A stretch of 8,301 nt of DNA from Planctomycetales bacterium (GTDB lineage: Bacteria > Planctomycetota > Planctomycetia > Pirellulales > UBA7805), in NCBI GenBank assembly GCA_011772275.1, contig WVZU01000407.1, positions 21,227 to 29,527 on the forward strand, in the 5' to 3' direction. A program made the position numbers and the translations under genes. Positions 1 to 5,469 of the stretch are shown piece after piece. Numbering within the stretch: the stretch's first letter is position 1; each line of letters opens with the position of its first letter. Below the pieces are notes generated by a model. The model was not told the DNA's origin. It searched no databases and saw only the letters and a list, made by a program, of their open reading frames with translations.

Positions 1-147
1 CTGAGAGATACGATTTTCTGATCGGTTTGCAGGGATTTGATTTGCTGCTTCGTAAGGGAAGGCGCCGCGCAACGGCACAAGCCGGCCGTTTTGGCAGGCC
101 ACGAACCTCCACGTACCCCTCCCGATGCAATCAAGATGCCAACCAAC
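1..147. other. Left-edge stretch without a recognised gene
   Basis: No recognisable protein or RNA gene is seen here. The third forward frame is open from the window edge to a TGA at 195-197 (about 64 codons). The predicted peptide is basic and resembles no family I know, so it may be chance or the tail of a gene starting outside the window. The stretch lies upstream of the predicted promoter of the M28 peptidase gene. Confidence 0.4.
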
Positions 148-175
148 TTGAGTGCCCCCTAAATGTCGCTAAAAT
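148..175 (+). promoter_or_regulatory. Predicted sigma70-type promoter for the M28 peptidase gene
   Basis: A -35-like TTGAGT (148-153) and a -10-like TAAAAT (170-175, five of six consensus bases) are separated by 16 bp. They lie in a locally AT-richer patch of an otherwise GC-rich region. Transcription would start near 182, giving a leader of about 110 nt before the ATG at 293. This is inferred from consensus matching only. Confidence 0.45.
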
Positions 176-200
176 TACGGGTTGGGAAAATTTCTGACCT

Positions 201-218
201 TTCGACCCCTCCGTCGAA
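201..218 (+). promoter_or_regulatory. Small leader hairpin upstream of the M28 gene
   Basis: TTCGAC (201-206) and GTCGAA (213-218) form a perfect 6-bp stem around the loop CCCTCC. The element lies in the predicted 5' leader. The loop is complementary to the GGAGGG just downstream (about 226-231), so two alternative pairings are possible. A regulatory role is speculation, and short stems like this arise by chance. Confidence 0.2.
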
Positions 219-280
219 TGCCAGAGGAGGGGGGGCCGGAGTGCCAATTTGGCAGCCCATCTTCCGGCTCGCTCCCACTC

Positions 281-285
281 AGGAG
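281..285 (+). promoter_or_regulatory. Ribosome binding site deciding the M28 start
   Basis: AGGAG is followed by 7 nt and then the ATG at 293. It decides the start: the frame stays open upstream to a TTG at 182, but that codon has no comparable site and would sit almost on the predicted transcription start. Confidence 0.7.
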
Positions 286-292
286 ACCGACC

Positions 293-1438
293 ATGCGACC
301 ACCTGCCCCGAGGTTTGTGCCGGCCGTTTTCCGGGGAGGGCCAGCGGGTACCGACGGTCGCCGCCGGGCGGGCATCCTGGCCCGCTGCCTGGCCGGCGGC
401 CTGGTGGCCTGGGGCGTGGGGGCCGGTATGGTGCGGGCGGCTGAGCAACCGGGGGGGCCCGTGGCCCAGCCCGGCCCCCCGCGGCTGCCCGCGGGCATCC
501 AGATGCCGGGCAAGAGCTTTTCAGGCCCCTTGCCCCCGTTGACCGCAAGTCAAGCTGCGTTGCGGGACGCCTTGCAGCGGGACGTGGTCAGGCTGGCGGG
601 CGGTATTGGCGAGCGCCACACCCGCCGGGCCGGCAACTACGCGTTGGCAGCCGAATGGATTCAACGTGCCCTGGCCACGGCCGGCTACCAGGTCCATCGG
701 CAGACCTTTGCGGTGGGCCGACAGGAGTGCGTGAATCTGGAGGTTGCCCGGCAGGGCACCACCGCGGCTGCAGAAATTGTGGTCCTGGGCGCTCACTACG
801 ATACCGCGTCCGGCACGCCGGGCGCCAATGACAATGCCACCGGCGTGGCGGCCCTGCTGGCCCTGGCGCGGCGGTTTGCAGCTGCCCAGCCCCCCCGGAC
901 ACTGCGTTTTGTCTTTTTTGCCAACGAAGAAATGCCCTTCTTCAAAACCGCTAATATGGGTTCGCTAATCTACGCGCGGCGCTGCAGAGCGCGGGACGAG
1001 CGGATCGTTGGCATGATCAGCCTGGAGACGATCGGGTATTACACCGACACCCCGAACAGCCAAAAATATCCGCCGCCGTTCGATTGGTATTACCCGACAA
1101 CGGGAAACTTCATCAGCTTTGTGGGAAACGTGAAATCCCGCTCGCTGGTCGAACAGTGTGTTGCTTCGTTTCGACGGGAAGCTCGGTTTCCCTCGGAAGG
1201 GGGCGCCGTTCCCGCTGGGGTGGACGGCGTCAGCTGGTCGGATCACTGGTCATTCTGGCAGGTCGGTTACCCGGCGTTGATGGTCACCGACACGGCCCCT
1301 TTCCGCTATCCGCATTACCACCGCGCCACGGACACCCCGGACAAGGTGGACTACGCGAGGATGGCGCGGGTCGTCGAAGGCATCGAGGCGGTGGTCCGGC
1401 AGCTGGTCCACCTCCAGCCACGCCAGGCAGAACCCTGA
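293..1438 (+). CDS. Secreted M28-family zinc aminopeptidase
   Basis: 381 aa. This is a predicted exported metallopeptidase that would remove N-terminal residues from peptides outside the cytoplasm. Residues 1-49 look like a signal peptide: a long basic n-region ending in RRR (23-25), a hydrophobic stretch (26-46) and an A-x-A-like cleavage site near VRAA (47-50). After a Pro/Gly-rich linker comes the M28 domain (about 90-370). Two-zinc ligands are visible: H168 (GAHYD), the bridging D180 (GANDNATG), E213 beside the catalytic E212 (FANEE), E245 (SLETIGY) and H343 (HRATDT). The SDHWSFW motif (316-322) also fits. The fourth ligand is Glu where classic M28 enzymes have Asp. ATG 293 was chosen for its AGGAG site; the frame is open upstream to 182. 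The gene converges with the M42 gene. Substrate specificity cannot be read from the sequence. The family call is firm; the signal peptide is inferred. Confidence 0.9.
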   Translation: MRPPAPRFVPAVFRGGPAGTDGRRRAGILARCLAGGLVAWGVGAGMVRAAEQPGGPVAQPGPPRLPAGIQMPGKSFSGPLPPLTASQAALRDALQRDVVRLAGGIGERHTRRAGNYALAAEWIQRALATAGYQVHRQTFAVGRQECVNLEVARQGTTAAAEIVVLGAHYDTASGTPGANDNATGVAALLALARRFAAAQPPRTLRFVFFANEEMPFFKTANMGSLIYARRCRARDERIVGMISLETIGYYTDTPNSQKYPPPFDWYYPTTGNFISFVGNVKSRSLVEQCVASFRREARFPSEGGAVPAGVDGVSWSDHWSFWQVGYPALMVTDTAPFRYPHYHRATDTPDKVDYARMARVVEGIEAVVRQLVHLQPRQAEP

Positions 1439-1454
1439 AGGGGCCCGCGACGGC

Positions 1455-1479
1455 CTGCCGGGCACCCTGCGGCCGGCAG
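1455..1479. terminator. GC hairpin between convergent peptidase genes
   Basis: CTGCCGG (1455-1461) and CCGGCAG (1473-1479) form a perfect 7-bp stem with an 11-nt loop. It lies within the 47 bp between the stop codons of the two convergent peptidase genes. There is no U-tract on either strand, so it is not a classical intrinsic terminator, but its position suggests bidirectional 3'-end formation or mRNA stabilisation. Confidence 0.4.
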
Positions 1480-1485
1480 CATCCC

Positions 1486-2544
1486 TTACGGCGTGAAGTC
1501 TTCGTCACCCGCCAGGCCGATTGCGAACTGAGCCAGCAGTTCCGCGCCGTGGTCGATGTCCTCCAGCGAAATCGTCTCCACCGCACTGTGCATATAGCGG
1601 TTGGGTACGCTGACCAGGCTGGTGGCGACACCGGAACGGGTGACCTGCAGGGAGTTGGCGTCGGTCGGACTGGCTCGGCCGATCGCAGCCAGCTGGTAAG
1701 GAATTTCATGTTGATCGGCCAGTTCCACCAGGCGGCGGACCAAGACCGGATTGTTGTTGGGACCACGGTAGATCACGGGTCCCTGGCCCAGACGGATATC
1801 GCCTTCGGTCTTTTTTTCAATGGTGGGGCAGTCGGTGGCATGGGTGACATCGACGGCGATACCCACGTGAGGGTCGATCCCGTAGGCGCTGGTGCGGGCC
1901 CCCCGGAGGCCGATTTCTTCCTGGACGGTTGATACGGCGTAGAGCGCACAATTCAGCGGCTGCTGGCTGGCGCGACGCAGTGCTTCGATCACGATCCAGA
2001 GGCCGGTCTTGTCATCCATGGCGGGCGAGTTGGCCAGGCCATTGCGCAGCTGCTGGTAGCCCAGCTGCAACGTAACGGGATCGCCAACGCGAACGGCCCC
2101 TTCGGCTTCCTCCTTGTCTTTGGCCCCGATGTCCAGCCAGAGGTCCTTGAGTTTGGGCACCTGCTTGCGTTCTTCGTCGGTCAACAGGTGGATTGGCTTA
2201 CGAGCAATCACGCCGGGTACCGGGCCGTCGGCCGACCAAACCGTTAACCGCTGCCCGATCAGCTGCTGGGGATCCCAGCCACCGATCGGCTGCACGTACA
2301 GAAAACCGTTGTCGTCGATGTGCTGGACAATCAGGCCAATCTGGTCGCAGTGGCCCGCCAACATGACGCGGAGGGGAGCGGCGGGGTTTTTGACGGCGAT
2401 CACGTTGCCATGGCTGTCCGTCTTGACCTCGTCGGCAAAATCCGCCACGTAGCTGCGAACAACCTCCTGGACCGGTTGTTCGTAACCGGAAGGACTGGGA
2501 GTTTCCAGAATTTTCTGGAAAAAATCGAGCGACCTCTTGTCCAT
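1486..2544 (-). CDS. M42-family (FrvX/YsdC/TET-like) zinc aminopeptidase
   Basis: 352 aa, the usual length for M42 enzymes, which are cytoplasmic and often form dodecameric TET particles that trim short peptides. No signal peptide is visible. Expected metal and catalytic residues are present: H65 and D67 in AGHCDQIG, D177 in AMDDKTG, the catalytic E209 with ligand E210 in VQEEIGLRGA, D232 in AVDVTHATD and H319 in RYMHS. Residues about 75-165 form the inserted beta-barrel (PDZ-like) domain of the family. The residue after D67 is Gln where many family members have Glu (HxDEIG); it is not a known zinc ligand. The start at 2544 is chosen because AGGAG lies 6 nt upstream. The frame extends a further 81 codons, but that extension has no M42 similarity. 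The gene may alternatively be annotated as a cellulase M or endoglucanase, an old misnomer for this family. Confidence 0.92.
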   Translation of the reverse strand: MDKRSLDFFQKILETPSPSGYEQPVQEVVRSYVADFADEVKTDSHGNVIAVKNPAAPLRVMLAGHCDQIGLIVQHIDDNGFLYVQPIGGWDPQQLIGQRLTVWSADGPVPGVIARKPIHLLTDEERKQVPKLKDLWLDIGAKDKEEAEGAVRVGDPVTLQLGYQQLRNGLANSPAMDDKTGLWIVIEALRRASQQPLNCALYAVSTVQEEIGLRGARTSAYGIDPHVGIAVDVTHATDCPTIEKKTEGDIRLGQGPVIYRGPNNNPVLVRRLVELADQHEIPYQLAAIGRASPTDANSLQVTRSGVATSLVSVPNRYMHSAVETISLEDIDHGAELLAQFAIGLAGDEDFTP

Positions 2545-2830
2545 GTGCGTCTCCTTTTCTCCGTCTCTTTCTGCCTCAAACAGCCGGATGTCCCACCCAA
2601 GGTCAAAAGCTGTCGTCGCCGGTTGCAGTCGACCGGCTGAGACTATTTTGACTTCAACGGTGGCGCAGGCAAGTCGCCGGGCCGTGCCTGGGCGAAAAGG
2701 TTGGAAAAGAGCCGGCTGGCGCTGGTGGCGACAAGCCCGGGGGGACTGCCGATCGTCCGCCGCTGATCCTGCCTGCCAGGGGCCCACGGGGTCGCGGCGC
2801 GTAGGGGCCGCCGCAGCGGCCGCAAAGTGG
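2545..2830. other. Divergent intergenic region with two short inverted repeats
   Basis: This is most of the 349-bp gap between the divergently transcribed M42 and homoserine dehydrogenase genes. I see no gene in it. Two inverted repeats stand out: GCCGGT/ACCGGC (2618-2623 and 2632-2637, 8-bp spacer), and GGCCGC-CGCA-GCGGCC (2806-2821), which ends 9 bp before the predicted -35 of the operon promoter. On the minus strand a TTGACC box lies about 60 bp before the M42 start, but I see no good -10 paired with it, so the M42 promoter is not located. Either repeat could be an operator; both may be chance in GC-rich DNA. Confidence 0.4.
2551..2555 (-). promoter_or_regulatory. Ribosome binding site deciding the M42 start
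   Basis: Read on the minus strand, AGGAG lies inside an A/G-rich tract (AAAAGGAGA), with 6 nt before the ATG at 2544. It is the strongest Shine-Dalgarno site in the window and fixes the start downstream of the open 81-codon extension. Confidence 0.75.
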
Positions 2831-2860
2831 TTGACGGTTTACCCGAAGTGTTTTTACGAT
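2831..2860 (+). promoter_or_regulatory. Predicted promoter of the hom-apgM-lysC operon
   Basis: TTGACG (2831-2836, five of six consensus bases) and TACGAT (2855-2860, four of six) are separated by 18 bp. Transcription would start near 2867, leaving a leader of only about 27 nt. That is too short for a riboswitch or a leader-peptide attenuator. Regulation would then be at the promoter or by enzyme feedback. Assigned by consensus only. Confidence 0.5.
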
Positions 2861-2893
2861 GGGGGATTACGGCTTGGTAAGTCGAGCATTGCC

Positions 2894-4192
2894 ATGGACA
2901 CCACCAAAGTTGCGCTTGTCGGACTGGGTACCGTCGGAACCGGGGTCGCCCACCTGTTGCTGGACGAAGCCGACCGTCTGGCCCGCCATGCGGGGCGGCG
3001 GTTGAGCTTGGCTTGGGTCGTGGTCCAGGATCGGGATAAACCGCGCGATATCCACTTGCCGCGGTCCTTGTTGACGGACGACCTGTCCCAGGTGACGGAC
3101 GATCCAGAGATTACGGCCGTCGTGCAGCTGGTTGGCGGGCTGGAACCGGCCCGGACGATCATGATCCGGCTGCTGGAGAGCGGCAAGGATGTGGTTACGG
3201 CCAACAAGGCCCTCTTGGCCGAACACGGTCCGGAACTGTTTGATCACGCTCGACAACTGGGCCGATCGATTTCCTTCGATGCCGCCGTGGGGGGCGGGAT
3301 CCCGATCGTGACCAACATCAGCCAATGCCTGTCGGCCAACCAGATCGAGTCGCTGCACGGCATCCTGAATGGCACCTGCAACTTCGTGATCTCGCGGATG
3401 GACGGAGCGGGCGCCAGCTACCGGGATGCCCTCGCAGAAGCTCAACGTCGTGGCTACGCCGAAGCGGACCCGACGATGGACGTGGACGGCAGCGATGCCG
3501 CCCAAAAGCTGGCCATCCTCGCTCACCTCGCCTTCGGCGCTCGCGTGCATTGGCAAGACATCCCGCGGGAAGGCATTGACCAGTTGCAAACGGCCGACTT
3601 GCAATTTGCCCGCGAACTGGGTTACCGCATCAAGCTCCTGGCAGTCGCTCAACTGGTCGCCGAAGAGCTCGAATTGCACGTCGCTCCCCAGCTGGTCCGA
3701 CACGACTCGCCGCTGGCCGAGGTTCGCGACGCGTACAATGCCGTCCGCGTGGTGGGGGACGCGGTGGGCCGGGTTTGGTTCCACGGGCTGGGTGCCGGCC
3801 GGATGCCAACCGCCTCGGCGGTGGTCGCGGATTTGGTCGATACGGTGGTGGGTCGAGCGGCGATTACGTTTCGCACGTTGGAATTGTGGTCGCAACGACC
3901 GGCGCGGGTCATGCCCCGTGATAATGCCCACGTCTCCAGCCGCTATTACCTGCGGTTTGATGTGGTGGACCATCCTGGCGTCTTGGCCGAAATTACCGGG
4001 ATCCTGGGCCGTCACAAGATCTCGATCGCATCGGTCATCCAGCACGAGACGGGCGAGTCGGCAGAAGAAATTGTCTCGCTGGTCGTGATGACCCACACGA
4101 CAACCGACGGCGCGATCCGCCAGGCGGTTGGCGAAATCAACGTTTTGGAAGCGGTTCAGGCGCCCACCAGGGTCCTCCGCGTGCTGGACTGA
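2894..4192 (+). CDS. hom: Homoserine dehydrogenase with C-terminal ACT domain
   Basis: 432 aa, typical for the monofunctional ACT-bearing enzyme. It reduces aspartate semialdehyde to homoserine with NAD(P)H, the branch point toward Thr and Met. The Rossmann fold shows GLGTVGTG (10-17) and TANKALLA (102-109). The catalytic domain has GILNGTCNFVISRM (156-169) and the block GYAEADP to AAQKLAIL (187-209). There E190, D201 and K205 keep the spacing of the yeast catalytic residues E208, D219 and K223. The ACT domain spans about 351-430 (DHPGVLAEITGIL) and in this family commonly senses threonine. ATG 2894 directly precedes the Rossmann strand; there is no strong Shine-Dalgarno site, and in-frame sequence upstream is not conserved-looking. 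It is the first gene of an operon, 42 nt before the ApgM-like gene. The alternative name thrA is used by some annotators. Confidence 0.95.
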   Translation: MDTTKVALVGLGTVGTGVAHLLLDEADRLARHAGRRLSLAWVVVQDRDKPRDIHLPRSLLTDDLSQVTDDPEITAVVQLVGGLEPARTIMIRLLESGKDVVTANKALLAEHGPELFDHARQLGRSISFDAAVGGGIPIVTNISQCLSANQIESLHGILNGTCNFVISRMDGAGASYRDALAEAQRRGYAEADPTMDVDGSDAAQKLAILAHLAFGARVHWQDIPREGIDQLQTADLQFARELGYRIKLLAVAQLVAEELELHVAPQLVRHDSPLAEVRDAYNAVRVVGDAVGRVWFHGLGAGRMPTASAVVADLVDTVVGRAAITFRTLELWSQRPARVMPRDNAHVSSRYYLRFDVVDHPGVLAEITGILGRHKISIASVIQHETGESAEEIVSLVVMTHTTTDGAIRQAVGEINVLEAVQAPTRVLRVLD

Positions 4193-4234
4193 GGGGAAAC
4201 TGACGGGGATGTTGCCAAGAACAGCGTTGCTGCG

Positions 4235-5452
4235 ATGAAGTATGCGATTGTCATTCCGGACGGCTGTGCAGACGAGCCTCAGGATTCGTTGCAGGGCAAG
4301 ACCCCTCTGCAGGCGGCGGTGACGCCGGCCATGGATCGGGTGGCGGCCGACGGGGTCGTGGGACGCTCCAATAACGTACCCCCTTCTCTGCCGGCAGGTT
4401 CCGCCGTGGCGAACATGAGCCTGCTGGGCTACGATCCACTGAAATATTTCACAGGTCGAGCCCCCTTGGAAGCGGCGGCCCAGGGCATTGAACTGGACGA
4501 GGCCGATTGGGCCATCCGCTGTAACCTGGTCACGATCGAAGACCAGGTGATGCGCAGCTTTACCGCCGACCAGATTTCCAGTTCCGAAGCCCGCCAACTG
4601 CTCGATACGCTCAGCGCCCGCATCGACGACCCGGCTTGGCAGTTTGCGCCCGGCGTCAGTTACCGAAACCTGTTGATCTACCGTGGGGGGAAATCCTCGG
4701 CGCCGTTCGATGCGGACACCCGCACCACGCCGCCGCACGACCTGACCGACAAGTCCGTGCTGAACGACCACCCGCGTGGTCCGGGCAGCGACCTGTTGAA
4801 CCATTTGATGAGCGAGAGTGTGGGGGCATTTGCGGACCACGCGGTAAACCTTCAGCGTCGGCGGGAGGGCAGACTGCCGGCCACGAACATCTGGCTGTGG
4901 GGTCTGGGCCGCCGCCCGGCTCTGCCACCTTTTGCCGAAATCTACGGCCCGCGGGGGGCCATGATCACGGCGGTGGACTTGTTGCGTGGCCTGGCAGCCT
5001 TGATCGGCTGGCAGCGGATCGAGGTCCCCGGCGCCACCGGATATACCGACACCGATTACGCCGCCAAAGGCGCCGCGGCCGTGCGGGCGCTGCCCGACAC
5101 CGACGTGGTCTGTGTGCACGTGGAGGCTACTGACGAGGCGTCGCACGAAGGCGATCTGGCGGCCAAGATCAAGGCCCTGGAGGAAATCGACCGTCAGATT
5201 GTGGCCCCGCTGTACGAGGCCTTGAACCAGCAGGGAGAATTTCGCATCCTGATCAGCCCTGATCACGCCACGCCGCTAAGGACCAAGACGCACAGCCATG
5301 GTCCGGTGCCGTTCGCGCTGGCCGGAACCGGCGTCGACGTCGACAGCAGCCATGTTTACGACGAGCCGACGGCGGAGGCTTCCCCGCTGGTATTTAGCGA
5401 AGGCTGGAAGCTGATGCGTTATTTTTTGGATTGGGTGAGTGCTGCGTCGTGA
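4235..5452 (+). CDS. ApgM-family phosphoglycerate mutase-like protein, putative homoserine kinase
   Basis: 405 aa, alkaline-phosphatase superfamily. All metal-site residues expected from cofactor-independent phosphoglycerate mutases are visible: D9 (PDG), the nucleophile-type S56 (PAGSAVANMSLLGYDP), D300 and H304 (EATDEASH), D343 and H344 (SPDHATP) and H353 (HSHGPVPF). The pattern GS..AN.SLLGYDP and the WLWGLG stretch (220-225) match the subfamily named 'proposed homoserine kinase' (TIGR02535), not the archaeal mutase form with GNSDVAH. That subfamily was proposed from co-occurrence with threonine genes in genomes lacking classical ThrB, which is exactly the context here: between homoserine dehydrogenase (42 nt) and aspartate kinase (17 nt). 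The probable role is homoserine to O-phosphohomoserine. Phosphoglycerate mutase activity remains the alternative. ATG 4235 starts right at the conserved N-terminal strand; the ribosome site is weak. Confidence 0.85.
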   Translation: MKYAIVIPDGCADEPQDSLQGKTPLQAAVTPAMDRVAADGVVGRSNNVPPSLPAGSAVANMSLLGYDPLKYFTGRAPLEAAAQGIELDEADWAIRCNLVTIEDQVMRSFTADQISSSEARQLLDTLSARIDDPAWQFAPGVSYRNLLIYRGGKSSAPFDADTRTTPPHDLTDKSVLNDHPRGPGSDLLNHLMSESVGAFADHAVNLQRRREGRLPATNIWLWGLGRRPALPPFAEIYGPRGAMITAVDLLRGLAALIGWQRIEVPGATGYTDTDYAAKGAAAVRALPDTDVVCVHVEATDEASHEGDLAAKIKALEEIDRQIVAPLYEALNQQGEFRILISPDHATPLRTKTHSHGPVPFALAGTGVDVDSSHVYDEPTAEASPLVFSEGWKLMRYFLDWVSAAS

Positions 5453-5469
5453 ATGGCGAGCGGTGAACC

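Noticed and set aside
81..330. 12-bp direct repeat GCCGGCCGTTTT at 81-92 and 319-330
   Set aside because: It is short, GC-rich and has one copy inside coding sequence, with no matching flanks; chance is sufficient.
452..480. 8-bp GC inverted repeat (GGGGGGCC/GGCCCCCC) within the M28 gene
   Set aside because: It lies in a Gly/Pro-rich linker whose codons are inevitably G or C runs, so no separate function is needed.
2545..2787. N-terminal extension of the M42 peptidase by 81 codons
   Set aside because: The extension has no M42 similarity, and the AGGAG site 6 nt before the ATG at 2544 marks a better start with normal family length.
2867..5266. A 799-codon open frame antisense to hom and the ApgM-like gene
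   Set aside because: It runs opposite two well-supported genes, its translation shows no known motif, and such long antisense frames are expected from the codon bias of GC-rich genes.
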